Source of the DNA: a virus
Length of the DNA: 33,304 bases
Direction: 5' to 3' (one strand)
IMG/VR virus record: IMGVR_UViG_3300044701_001399
Span: 1 to 33,304 of that record
Position numbers and translations under genes: made by a program
Part shown: one piece after another, positions 1 through 7,156 of the stretch
Position numbering within the stretch: the stretch's first letter is position 1
How the letters are laid out: each line of letters begins with the position of its first letter
Notes under the pieces: generated by a model
What the model saw: the letters and a program-made list of their open reading frames with translations, nothing else
What the model was told of the DNA's origin: nothing
Databases searched by the model: none

Positions 1-1
1 T

Positions 2-979
2 CCTCTGCAGCACATTGATGATATTAATGGTGAGATTGCCCTGTGCATTCTGTCTGCTGTTAACGTAGGTAAGATTAAGCACCTAGACGACCTAGAAGAA
101 CTCTGTGACCTCTCTGTGAGGGCGCTAGATGAGTTGATTGACTACCAGGAGTATCCTGTGGTTGCTGCTGAAGCATCCACACGCAATCGCCGCTCACTAG
201 GTATTGGTTACATTGGTCTCGCTCACTGGTTAGCAAGAAATCAAGTTAAGTATTCTGATTCTGCTGCTACACAACTAGTTCATGATCTTACTGAAGCATT
301 CCAGTTTTATCTATTGAAAGCTTCTAATCAACTTGCTATCGAAAAGGGAGCATGTGGTTATTTTGATCGCACTAAATACGCTGATGGGATTCTTCCCATT
401 GACACATACAAGAAAGATGTAGACGAAATCGTATCAAATATTCTCCACTATGATTGGGAAACTCTTAGAGCATCCATCTTGGCTCACGGTCTCAGGAACT
501 CAACATTGTCTGCACAAATGCCATCGGAGAGCAGTTCCGTTGTGTCAAATGAGACAAACGGAATCGAACCTCCCCGTGCCTTCCTGTCCGTTAAGAAGTC
601 GAAGAAAGGTGTTCTTAAGCAGATTGTTCCCCAGTATCAAGCACTTAAGAATCACTACACGCTTCTTTGGGATATGCCTGGGAATACTGGTTATATTAAT
701 ATTGTTGCAGTTATGCAGAAGTTCTTCGATCAAGCGATTTCTGGAAACTGGTCATATAATCCAGAGCATTACGAAGATGCTGAAGTTCCTGTTAGTGTGA
801 TGGCACAAGATCTTCTCAACACATACAAGTATGGTTGGAAGACATCTTATTATCAGAATACATATGATATCAAGAAAGACGAAGATGACGAGGAGAAGAA
901 AAAGTCAGTAGAAAGTTTACTCAATTCAATTCTAGAAGGATCCCAGGAGGAAGAAGATTGTGACAGTTGCAAAATTTAA
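2..979 (+). CDS. nrdA: Ribonucleotide reductase class Ia, large (alpha) subunit, C-terminal part; 5' end outside the window
   Basis: The frame is open from base 2, so only the last 325 residues are present and the true start lies upstream. The enzyme reduces ribonucleoside diphosphates to deoxy forms in the cytoplasm with NrdB. Visible family marks are GEIALC (the second active-site cysteine region, bases 29-46), the MPSESSS and NGIEPPR blocks, the KTSYYQNT pair of radical-transfer tyrosines, and the C-terminal CDSCKI redox cysteine pair that is re-reduced by glutaredoxin or thioredoxin. It overlaps nrdB by 20 bases, which indicates one operon. The GTG at 116 is an internal valine and not a start. 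Confidence 0.97.
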   Translation, partial: PLQHIDDINGEIALCILSAVNVGKIKHLDDLEELCDLSVRALDELIDYQEYPVVAAEASTRNRRSLGIGYIGLAHWLARNQVKYSDSAATQLVHDLTEAFQFYLLKASNQLAIEKGACGYFDRTKYADGILPIDTYKKDVDEIVSNILHYDWETLRASILAHGLRNSTLSAQMPSESSSVVSNETNGIEPPRAFLSVKKSKKGVLKQIVPQYQALKNHYTLLWDMPGNTGYINIVAVMQKFFDQAISGNWSYNPEHYEDAEVPVSVMAQDLLNTYKYGWKTSYYQNTYDIKKDEDDEEKKKSVESLLNSILEGSQEEEDCDSCKI

Positions 980-2141
980 ATTAACCGAGACCACCCCATC
1001 AGTTGATGGGATGACAGTTTTTAATACAAAACATGTGGATGTAAAGAAGCAACCGATGTTCTTCGGTGCTCCACTGGGAGTTCAAAGATATGATACCTTC
1101 AAGTATCCTATCTTTGATAAACTAACTCAACAGCAACTTGGATACTTCTGGAGACCTGAAGAGGTCTCTCTTCAAAAAGACCGTGCTGACTATGCTACGC
1201 TTCGCCCAGAACAAAAGCATATCTATACTTCTAATCTGAAGTATCAGATTATGCTTGACTCTGTGCAGGGTCGTGGTCCTGGTATGGCATTCATTCCCTA
1301 TTGCTCTCTTCCAGAACTAGAGTCAGCGATGACTATCTGGGAGACAATGGAGATGATTCACTCTCGCTCTTATACATACATTATTAAGAATATCTATTCT
1401 GACCCATCAGAAGTATTTGATACTATCCTTGATGATCAGAATATCCTTGATAGGGCGAAGAGTGTAACTGAAGCATATGATGATTTCATTCAAGCAGCAC
1501 AAGAATACTCATCTGGTAATCAATGGCAACATCAACTTGAAGGTGTGCCTGCTGCCAAAGAAACTCTCTATGATTTAAAACGTAAACTCTATCGCGCTGT
1601 AGTTAATGTAAACATTCTAGAGGGGATTAGGTTTTATGTTTCGTTCGCATGTTCGTTCGCTTTTGGTGAACTTAAACTTATGGAGGGATCCGCTAAAATT
1701 ATCTCTCTCATCGCAAGAGACGAAAGCCAACATCTTGTTCTTACACAGAACATTATCAAAAACTGGCTTAATGGAGATGACCCAGACATGCTTCAGATTG
1801 CTAAAGAAGAAGAAGCATGGACAGTAGAGCAGTTTAAAAAGACTGTTGATGAAGAGAAAGCATGGGCGCAGTATCTATTCAAGGATGGCAGCATCATTGG
1901 ATTGAATGATAAGTTGCTCAACTCCTACGTTGAGTATATTGCTAACCGTCGTATGAGAGCGATTGGGTTGAAGCCTGTGTTTGATACTCCTATGTCAAAC
2001 AATCCACTGCCTTGGACTCAGCACTGGTTGTCTTCTAAGGGTCTACAAGTTGCACCACAGGAGACTGAGGTGGAGAGTTATGTCATTGGCGGTATTAAAC
2101 AAGATGTTAAGAAAGATACTTTCGCTGGTTTTAAACTGTGA
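960..2141 (+). CDS. nrdB: Ribonucleotide reductase class Ia, small (beta) subunit
   Basis: This 393-residue protein houses the di-iron/tyrosyl radical cofactor. The motif E131-x2-H134-x3-Y138 (EMIHSRSY) gives two iron ligands and the radical tyrosine; FYVSFACSFAFGE and IARDESQHL supply further ligands. The GTG start at 960 is chosen because GGAGG lies at 946-950, nine bases upstream, inside the end of nrdA. An in-frame ATG at 1011 matches where I recall the T4 protein beginning but has no good ribosome-binding site. It partners with the nrdA product upstream. Confidence 0.96.
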   Translation: MTVAKFKLTETTPSVDGMTVFNTKHVDVKKQPMFFGAPLGVQRYDTFKYPIFDKLTQQQLGYFWRPEEVSLQKDRADYATLRPEQKHIYTSNLKYQIMLDSVQGRGPGMAFIPYCSLPELESAMTIWETMEMIHSRSYTYIIKNIYSDPSEVFDTILDDQNILDRAKSVTEAYDDFIQAAQEYSSGNQWQHQLEGVPAAKETLYDLKRKLYRAVVNVNILEGIRFYVSFACSFAFGELKLMEGSAKIISLIARDESQHLVLTQNIIKNWLNGDDPDMLQIAKEEEAWTVEQFKKTVDEEKAWAQYLFKDGSIIGLNDKLLNSYVEYIANRRMRAIGLKPVFDTPMSNNPLPWTQHWLSSKGLQVAPQETEVESYVIGGIKQDVKKDTFAGFKL

Positions 2142-2260
2142 GAAAAAGAGAGATAGAAAAACTGGAGAAACTCCTAAAGGAGGGACCGAAAAGTCTATCA
2201 CAAGCGTGGATACTCGCAGCACTCAAACGAAAATTCCAGACCCCTGGTTCAACTGAATAG
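2138..2260 (+). CDS. Small translationally coupled ORF after nrdB (40 aa)
   Basis: The start GTG overlaps the nrdB stop as GTGA (2138-2141), a typical coupling arrangement. The product is basic and helix-like (begins MRKREIEKLEKLLKEG, ends TPGSTE) with no membrane segment. There is no separate ribosome-binding site, so it would depend on nrdB translation. It ends just before a late promoter and hairpin. I do not recognise the family; the reading is supported by the exact overlap and by the absence of any other gene here. Confidence 0.5.
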   Translation: MRKREIEKLEKLLKEGPKSLSQAWILAALKRKFQTPGSTE

Positions 2261-2267
2261 ATAAATA
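2260..2267 (+). promoter_or_regulatory. T4-type late promoter box
   Basis: GATAAATA matches the NATAAATA late consensus of T4-like cyanophages. It lies 25 bases upstream of the gene at 2292 and precedes the nuclease/lysis module, which would be expected late in infection. Predicted transcription would begin within the hairpin that follows. Confidence 0.55.
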
Positions 2268-2288
2268 CCTCCATCATGGAGGTTTTTT
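2268..2288 (+). terminator. Hairpin plus T-run; its right arm also serves as ribosome-binding site
   Basis: CCTCC, five-base loop, GGAGG (2278-2282), then six T. The form is that of a small rho-independent terminator for the nrd operon. The right arm GGAGG also sits nine bases before the ATG at 2292, so the same bases look like the Shine-Dalgarno of the next gene. Confidence 0.6.
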
Positions 2289-2291
2289 ATT

Positions 2292-2645
2292 ATGAATCCA
2301 AGTTCAGCAAAAGCGAAAGGTCGCCGTCTGCAACAGTGGGTAAGAGATAGACTAATCGAAGCACTTGATATTCATCCAGAAGATATTGAATCACGCTCTA
2401 TGGGTGCTGGTGGTGAAGACCTTATCATGGCTCGTGCTGCTAGGTTAAAGTTTCCACATAGCATTGAATGTAAAAATGTGGAGAAGCTAAATATATGGGA
2501 TGCCTATGAACAGGCGTCTGCTAATTCGGGTGACTATGAACCTCTCGTTGTTATTAAAAAGAATGGTAAGAAGCCACTAGCAGTGGTAGACGCAGAGTAT
2601 TTCATTAGTTTATTCGGAGAGAAAAATGACTCTAGATCTTCATAA
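2292..2645 (+). CDS. Putative PD-(D/E)XK-type endonuclease
   Basis: A 117-residue protein with a basic helical N-terminus (SSAKAKGRRLQQWVRDRL), a GAGGEDLIM block and then HSIECKN, which fits the D...E-x-K catalytic core of PD-(D/E)XK nucleases such as Holliday-junction-resolvase-like and VRR-NUC-like enzymes. It would act on DNA as a small dimeric nuclease. GGAGG at 2278-2282 fixes the start. It overlaps the next gene by 20 bases. Family assignment is by motif only; substrate is unknown. Confidence 0.6.
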   Translation: MNPSSAKAKGRRLQQWVRDRLIEALDIHPEDIESRSMGAGGEDLIMARAARLKFPHSIECKNVEKLNIWDAYEQASANSGDYEPLVVIKKNGKKPLAVVDAEYFISLFGEKNDSRSS

Positions 2646-3297
2646 CTTTTTTAAATTTTATGATGATGGTAATTCAAACCATGTGGCGGCAGTTCAATGG
2701 TTAGAAGATAACCTACCTGCTAATTTTTTAGATGACTCAGAGAGCGATTGGATTGGTATCTTTAGAACGAAACCACCAACTCCAGAAGTTCTTGCAGTTC
2801 CATACTTCAATCAAGTAGATAACTACAGAGATGCACATAGAACTTGTAACAGTTCATCGTGCGCTATGTGTCTTGCTTTCCTCAAGCCTGGCAGCATCAA
2901 GGGCGACGATGAGTATGTCAAGAAAGTATTTGCGATTGGCGACACGACTGACCATGCGGTTCAGACGAAAGTTCTGGCAGGTTATGGCATTAAGTCACAC
3001 TTTAGCTATAATCTTTCTTTCGCTGACATTGATAAGAGCCTTGATAGAGGCAAACCCGTTGTTATTGGTATTCTCCACAGGGGTTCTTTATCTGCTCCTA
3101 CTGGTGGGCACATGTGTGTAGTCATCGGCAAGACACCAGATGGCAAGGGATACTATGTCAACGATCCATATGGTTCACTCAACGATAACTATACTGGTCC
3201 AGTTACGAATGGTAAGAAGACCATTTACACCAAAGCAGTTCTCAAGCATCGCTGGTGCCCAGGTGGCAACGATGGTTGGGGTAGAATTTTCGACTGA
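2626..3297 (+). CDS. C39-like papain-fold cysteine peptidase with shared N-terminal domain
   Basis: 223 residues. Residues 1-35 (LDLHNFFKFYDDGNSNHV, then a QWLEDNLP block) are nearly the same as the start of the next gene's product. Residues about 57-223 form a C39-type peptidase: probable nucleophile C74 in RTCNSSSCAM, H162 in TGGHMCVVIG, and D180 in YVNDPYG. Such domains cleave peptides, including cell-wall cross-links. With a GH24 lysozyme and a holin-like gene immediately downstream, cell-wall degradation is the likely role, either at lysis or in the virion. There is no signal peptide. Catalytic assignment is inferred from motif order. Confidence 0.7.
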   Translation: MTLDLHNFFKFYDDGNSNHVAAVQWLEDNLPANFLDDSESDWIGIFRTKPPTPEVLAVPYFNQVDNYRDAHRTCNSSSCAMCLAFLKPGSIKGDDEYVKKVFAIGDTTDHAVQTKVLAGYGIKSHFSYNLSFADIDKSLDRGKPVVIGILHRGSLSAPTGGHMCVVIGKTPDGKGYYVNDPYGSLNDNYTGPVTNGKKTIYTKAVLKHRWCPGGNDGWGRIFD

Positions 3298-3308
3298 GGA
3301 TAAAAACA

Positions 3309-3977
3309 ATGGCAAGAATCGACTTACACAACTTCTTCAAGTTTTATGACGAGAAGAATCCTAACCACGTTAAAGCAGTTCAGTGGTTAGAAGACAACCT
3401 ACCAGTCAAATATCTAGAAGATAATATTGATTGGGCGGAGATTTACAGAGGAAAAAAGGGTAGTGCTGCAGCTCCTGCTGCTGCAGCTTCTGCTCCTGTA
3501 GCAGGTGGTGATGATGTTCCACAGATGGGCATCAAACTAGTAAAAGAGTTTGAAGGATGTAGATTAAATGCTTATCCTGATCCTCTTTCTGGTGGTCTAC
3601 CAATCACTATTGGTTGGGGTTCAACCAGAGATAAAAATGGCAAACCATTCCAAATGGGTGACAAGATTACTCAAGCAGAAGCAGATGAGCTACTGATTGA
3701 AGAAGCAAAGCATCACTTCCTTCCAGCACTTCGTAAAATTCCACACTGGAATGAAATGTCTGATGGCAAAAGAGGTGCTCTATTATCTTTCGCCTATAAT
3801 CTGGGCGCTGGTTTTTATGGTGGTGATAATTTTAATACTATTACTCGTGTTCTAAAAAATAAAGAATGGGATAAGGTGCCCGATGCGCTTTACCTCTACA
3901 GAAATCCTGGTTCAAATGTAGAAGCAGGACTTGCTCGTAGAAGAAAAGCAGAAGGTGAGGCTTGGAAAAAAGGTTAA
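3309..3977 (+). CDS. GH24 (T4-type) lysozyme with shared N-terminal domain
   Basis: 222 residues. Residues 1-35 duplicate the N-terminal domain of the upstream peptidase; residues 50-66 are an Ala/Pro-rich linker; residues 73-222 are a GH24 muramidase. The catalytic triad can be placed as E82 (KEFEGCR), D91 (AYPDPL) and T100 (PITIGWG), with three extra residues between D and T compared with T4 lysozyme. It would hydrolyse the MurNAc-GlcNAc bond of peptidoglycan. The gene begins 11 bases after the peptidase gene. It lacks a signal peptide, so export would need the holin-like product or the virion. Confidence 0.88.
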   Translation: MARIDLHNFFKFYDEKNPNHVKAVQWLEDNLPVKYLEDNIDWAEIYRGKKGSAAAPAAAASAPVAGGDDVPQMGIKLVKEFEGCRLNAYPDPLSGGLPITIGWGSTRDKNGKPFQMGDKITQAEADELLIEEAKHHFLPALRKIPHWNEMSDGKRGALLSFAYNLGAGFYGGDNFNTITRVLKNKEWDKVPDALYLYRNPGSNVEAGLARRRKAEGEAWKKG

Positions 3978-3995
3978 TCACATTCAACAGGAACA

Positions 3996-4361
3996 ATGGC
4001 AGAACCACAGAAAAAGGAAAAATGTATGAGCACTATTGTTAGAATTACTGTATTGAGTTGGAGTGCTGCTCTACTTACTGCATCGTATGCTGGTCTACTC
4101 GCTAAGATGGATCCAACATTTATTGCTACAGTATTTACAGCCGCTGCTGCAACCTTTGGAGTAGACACTCTAAAGAAAGGAGATAAAGAAGATGGAGATC
4201 AACCTCGTAGAGAACCTGCAATCACCGCAGTTGAACCAACTCCAGAACCAGAACCTCCAGCAGAACTCGTTGCCGACGCTTCAGCAACCACAGGTTGCCC
4301 AAACTGCGATCCAGGGGATACCCCAGACTACAGTAGAGCGTCTGCCCGCCCCGAAGTTTGA
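3996..4361 (+). CDS. Holin-like two-helix membrane protein with possible dual start
   Basis: 121 residues: two hydrophobic stretches (about residues 14-36 and 41-57) around a short turn, then a charged KKGDKEDGD segment and a Pro/Glu-rich tail. Size, topology and position right after the lysozyme suggest a holin. An in-frame ATG at 4026 has the better ribosome-binding site (AAGGAAA at 4014-4020) and would remove a lysine-bearing ten-residue extension, reminiscent of the dual-start logic of lambda S. The last 170 bases are shared out of frame with the next gene. No sequence family recognised. Confidence 0.6.
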   Translation: MAEPQKKEKCMSTIVRITVLSWSAALLTASYAGLLAKMDPTFIATVFTAAAATFGVDTLKKGDKEDGDQPRREPAITAVEPTPEPEPPAELVADASATTGCPNCDPGDTPDYSRASARPEV

Positions 4362-5079
4362 GGCTCCTCCTATAACACAAGGTCTGGCACTTCCTGTCTT
4401 CAGGATGCCAGACCCTTCTCTAAAATATCCTGTGATCAATGTTCCGACACAGGAGGAGTTTGATGCAGCTGTAAAAGCAGAGCAACAGAAACAACAAGAG
4501 GAAACACAAAAGAATCGTGGATTGCCTGATAGCAAACCACCTGAGTTACCGCCTGCACTGCAGGCAATACAACCACCTACTCCAATAGCAGAAATTCCAG
4601 CAGACAAACCTAGCGTTACTATTGCTGGATTGAATATAGACTTACCAGACCCCTCTCTTGTCGCCACGGCTGGTGCTGTGGCAGTTGTAACGACTGCTGC
4701 TACTATGGCATCATCAGCGGTGCTCAACGTGCTTAAGAACGCTGCTGAACCTATGATACGAGAGGCAACAAAGAACAAGTTTAAAATCAAAATCAAACAA
4801 GTTAAACCTGTTCTGCATTATGTTATGTCAGAAGGTGGGCATGTTGATATATTTGAATATTCATCAGAAGGAACTCGTTTGGTGGCACAGACAGATAACG
4901 TAGAGCAGTATATCCGTGACCAAATAGATACCAATACTCTCTACGAAATAGAGAACAAAGTTATTATTGATGATGTGATGAGCGATAAGTTCACAAAAGA
5001 AGGCAGGGAAAGATTCAAAGGTCTCTTTGCCCCACCTAAAAAAATTGCTAAAAAGTTATCAGCTCGCCTTTCTTTTTGA
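4192..5079 (+). CDS. Gln/Pro-rich protein with one membrane segment, nested start
   Basis: 295 residues. The start has a strong site (AAAGGAGA at 4176-4183, 8-9 bases before ATG) although it lies inside the holin-like gene in another frame. The N-terminus is Gln/Asn/Leu-rich, followed by a Pro-rich stretch with KAEQQKQQEETQ, an Ala/Val-rich membrane segment (about 157-180), and a basic then mixed C-terminal domain (VLHYVMSEGGHVDIFEY). The layout of a long periplasm-like arm and a membrane anchor next to a holin would suit a spanin-like or virion role, but this is inference. The 3' end overlaps the convergent nuclease gene. Confidence 0.75.
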   Translation: MEINLVENLQSPQLNQLQNQNLQQNSLPTLQQPQVAQTAIQGIPQTTVERLPAPKFEAPPITQGLALPVFRMPDPSLKYPVINVPTQEEFDAAVKAEQQKQQEETQKNRGLPDSKPPELPPALQAIQPPTPIAEIPADKPSVTIAGLNIDLPDPSLVATAGAVAVVTTAATMASSAVLNVLKNAAEPMIREATKNKFKIKIKQVKPVLHYVMSEGGHVDIFEYSSEGTRLVAQTDNVEQYIRDQIDTNTLYEIENKVIIDDVMSDKFTKEGRERFKGLFAPPKKIAKKLSARLSF

Positions 5080-5475
5080 TTCTAGTAAAGCAAAATCTTT
5101 CTTCTTTGTGCCGCCATCATATTCCCAAGCATATCCTTCAGCAATCATTTGATTGTTGATTGATGTGGTCTCGCCATTGACATACAGATGACCGATGATA
5201 CGACCATACTTTTCGGTGCTATCTGGTAGTTCTGTTTTGATTAGAATATCTTTAGCAAACTCTAATCTATCTTTGAGCCATGCTTTAACTTCGAGACCAA
5301 GTTTCTTTTCATACGCATCAGTTGTTCTGCTCTCTGGGGTATCGATACCAGCAAGACGAATTCGCTTAGTAAGGGAGATATCAAAACCGAGATCAATATC
5401 AGCGTCAATAGTGTCGCCATCTACCACCTTATGAACTGAACGTATTCTATAGATATATGGATCTTTGTCAACCAT
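5059..5475 (-). CDS. Thermonuclease (staphylococcal-nuclease fold)
   Basis: 138 residues matching the SNase family. Calcium and catalytic residues are visible: D19/D21 in VVDGDTID, R40 and D45/E48 in RIRLAGIDTPES, and R92 in KYGRIIGHLYV. It hydrolyses DNA or RNA phosphodiester bonds. No signal peptide is seen, so it would act inside the cell, perhaps on host nucleic acid. It is tail-to-tail with the plus-strand gene, overlapping by 21 bases with no terminator between them. Confidence 0.85.
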   Translation of the reverse strand: MVDKDPYIYRIRSVHKVVDGDTIDADIDLGFDISLTKRIRLAGIDTPESRTTDAYEKKLGLEVKAWLKDRLEFAKDILIKTELPDSTEKYGRIIGHLYVNGETTSINNQMIAEGYAWEYDGGTKKKDFALLESKRKAS

Positions 5476-5477
5476 GT

Positions 5478-5687
5478 TTAGAAAAGTTTAAACTTCTCAG
5501 TATTTAGTTTAGGAATGGGTAGTTTTTCAAATGCTTTTGACACTTGCTTTTCTACAACAGCACCTACAAATGCTTCAGGATTGTCTAGAATCTTTTGCGC
5601 TTTTTGATATGTGATGTAAGCTCCAACGCCAATAGCAGCACTGACCGCTAAACTTGTTACTGATAATGCTAGAGTTAAGTATTTCAT
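5478..5687 (-). CDS. Small N-terminally anchored membrane protein (69 aa)
   Basis: An N-terminal hydrophobic helix (residues 4-28, LTLALSVTSLAVSAAIGVGA) is followed by a cytoplasm- or periplasm-facing amphipathic segment with KQVSKAFEKLPIPK. It overlaps the upstream gene's stop by four bases (ATGA at 5687-5684), showing translational coupling. Function is not recognised. Confidence 0.7.
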   Translation of the reverse strand: MKYLTLALSVTSLAVSAAIGVGAYITYQKAQKILDNPEAFVGAVVEKQVSKAFEKLPIPKLNTEKFKLF

Positions 5688-5890
5688 TCTGATACCTCTA
5701 TTGCTGTAATAGCGTCTATGTATATGCCAGTTTTATCTGATTTTGTAACTGCTTCTTCTGCAGTTTCAAATCTCATTGCTTTAGATTTTATACTAGTCCA
5801 CTTGGGAGAATCATTTTCGTTGTCTTGAAAGTAAATATAATCTCCACCAAATGCTTCTCTTGCTGCTATGTATTTCATTCGTTCCACCAT
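5684..5890 (-). CDS. Small soluble hypothetical protein (68 aa)
   Basis: No membrane segment; a mix of aromatic and acidic residues (AFGGDYIYFQDNENDSPKW) and a C-terminal IYIDAITAIEV. The start could be M1 or M5. It overlaps both neighbours by a few bases, so it belongs to the same minus-strand operon. The function is unknown. Confidence 0.65.
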   Translation of the reverse strand: MVERMKYIAAREAFGGDYIYFQDNENDSPKWTSIKSKAMRFETAEEAVTKSDKTGIYIDAITAIEVSE

Positions 5891-6075
5891 CCTTCTTCTT
5901 TATGTATCCAAACTTTTAAATCTTTTACATACTTTCTTAATATTTGTGCTTGTTCTTCATGCCACATATCACCCGTTTCGATGCGAAGACGGGTGTGATT
6001 ATCTATGGCTTTGAGTATTTGGTGGATTGGAGCATTCCAACGTTCCCTCTTAGGGGTGTTCCATTCTCTTGGCAT
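5875..6075 (-). CDS. Small charged hypothetical protein (66 aa)
   Basis: A charged protein with tryptophans (MPREWNTPKRERWNAPIHQI ... WIHKEEGWWNE), probably helical. No ribosome-binding site is evident before the ATG, and the region also carries another minus-strand frame (6003-6182), so its translation may be coupled. Overlaps the next gene by 16 bases. Function unknown. Confidence 0.6.
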   Translation of the reverse strand: MPREWNTPKRERWNAPIHQILKAIDNHTRLRIETGDMWHEEQAQILRKYVKDLKVWIHKEEGWWNE

Positions 6076-6182
6076 GGGATAACAAGTGAGTGTATATCAT
6101 TATAGCGAAGATATTCAAGTTGACATTGCCCAGGGCTAATCTCAACATAACCAACAATCATGAAAGCAATAAATTCCATCAT
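6003..6182 (-). CDS. Possible small membrane ORF (59 aa)
   Basis: Begins ATGATGGAA, directly overlapping the stop of the basic ORF upstream, and opens with a hydrophobic segment (MMEFIAFMIVGYVEI), then CQLEYLRYNDIHSLVIPCQ. It overlaps the start of the 66-residue gene by 73 bases in another frame; the last third may be non-functional. Support is the exact junction and the membrane segment only. Confidence 0.42.
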   Translation of the reverse strand: MMEFIAFMIVGYVEISPGQCQLEYLRYNDIHSLVIPCQENGTPLRGNVGMLQSTKYSKP

Positions 6183-6280
6183 TTCTTTTTACCACCGTTC
6201 TTTGCTTTCTTCGCGGTAGCATTACCAGAGTTCTGCTTGGCATTAGCAGACTTGCCTTTTTTATTTTTTGGCTTGCCCAT
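6179..6280 (-). CDS. Lysine-rich mini-protein (33 aa)
   Basis: Low-complexity, strongly basic product (MGKPKNKKGKSANAK ... NGGKKK) with about a dozen lysines and almost no hydrophobic residues, as in nucleic-acid-binding tails. Its start lies 20 bases inside the end of the upstream gene. No good ribosome-binding site is seen, so confidence is limited. Confidence 0.42.
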   Translation of the reverse strand: MGKPKNKKGKSANAKQNSGNATAKKAKNGGKKK

Positions 6281-6860
6281 TGTTTTGAGGAGCAGGTAAC
6301 ATACTATTTATCTGTGGATACCTCACAACTACATCAGAACATATTTTAGCGTAAGGGCTTTGTGGGTGAAAGCTGACACCAGATTTCATTGCCTCACCAC
6401 ACTTCAATAATCTTACTAGTTCAAAATCTAAACGTGCTTTATCTGCTTCTGCTTTTTGTCTTTGAATCTCTACGTTTGCTCTTTCTTTACACAGCTCAAG
6501 TAGACCACTATCTAAAGGAATGTTGATCCCAGCAGAGATGCCCCAGTTGTTATTGCGCGAAGCAAATGTTTCTGGATCATCACTTTCATTACCACTCTTT
6601 AAAAGAAATGGAGACACTGAGAGTGTCGCTCCCTGGCAACTGGTCCCTGATCCGTAGGTATTAACTGCGTATGGTCCTTGCAATACCTGAACCGCCTGGT
6701 TAGTGACGTTTCCAGTAGCACTAGCACTAGGACCAGCAATGTTAGTATTAGAAGGCGCTGGAGCAGATTGTGCATATGCTACACCTCCTAATGAGACTAC
6801 TGTGTAAAGACAGAAATTGATGTAGTGGTTGATTGAGTTTCTGTGGTGCGATCTATCCAT
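6261..6860 (-). CDS. Secreted or virion protein with signal-like N-terminus (199 aa)
   Basis: Residues 13-31 are hydrophobic and end in GGVAYA|Q, consistent with a signal peptide. The middle is Ser/Asn/Gly-rich; the C-terminal half has a charged helical region (ERANVEIQRQKAEADKARLDFE) and several cysteines (CQGATL, LCKER, KCGEAM, ICSD). The start lies 64 bases inside the upstream gene. It is the third gene of a late-promoter operon of secreted proteins. Family unknown. Confidence 0.72.
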   Translation of the reverse strand: MDRSHHRNSINHYINFCLYTVVSLGGVAYAQSAPAPSNTNIAGPSASATGNVTNQAVQVLQGPYAVNTYGSGTSCQGATLSVSPFLLKSGNESDDPETFASRNNNWGISAGINIPLDSGLLELCKERANVEIQRQKAEADKARLDFELVRLLKCGEAMKSGVSFHPQSPYAKICSDVVVRYPQINSMLPAPQNNGQAKK

Positions 6861-7156
6861 GTTTCTTTTGCCAATCCAGGACCGAGATAGGTTTCACTGA
6901 ACTGAAATGGAGCACCCTGAGTCATGATACTATAATTCGCTCCCTGTTGAGGAGTTCCAGGGATGTTGATATTAGTTCCAGTTACAGTGTATGATTCGCC
7001 AGTTGTATATTCAACTACACGAATTGATTCTATTATTTTTGATGTTGATTCTGTGGTTGCATTAATTGTGCCCCTAGTAAAATTAGGCACAACACTTTCC
7101 GCTAGGGCAGCATTATGAAACCCTAGCAGGAGCAACCCTGCTAGGATTCTTTTCAT
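6797..7156 (-). CDS. Secreted protein, paralogue of its upstream neighbour (119 aa)
   Basis: Signal peptide MKRILAGLLLLGFHNAALA|E. The body resembles the neighbouring 7153-7638 product: SYTVTGTNINIPG matches SYSMSGTNVQFSG, and MTQGAPFQFSETY matches NTQGQAFSFTESF. It is rich in Thr/Ser and lacks cysteine. Overlap of four bases with the upstream gene indicates co-translation. A virion or cell-surface role is likely; the biochemical role is unknown. Confidence 0.75.
   Translation of the reverse strand: MKRILAGLLLLGFHNAALAESVVPNFTRGTINATTESTSKIIESIRVVEYTTGESYTVTGTNINIPGTPQQGANYSIMTQGAPFQFSETYLGPGLAKETWIDRTTETQSTTTSISVFTQ

Noticed and set aside
116-979. GTG at 116 as the start of a 287-residue protein
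   Set aside because: The frame continues open to the window edge and encodes conserved NrdA sequence upstream, so this is an internal codon of a truncated gene.
4281-4796. Minus-strand 171-residue frame
   Set aside because: It mirrors the low-complexity Gln/Pro-rich gene on the plus strand, has no family features, and the plus-strand gene has a strong ribosome-binding site.
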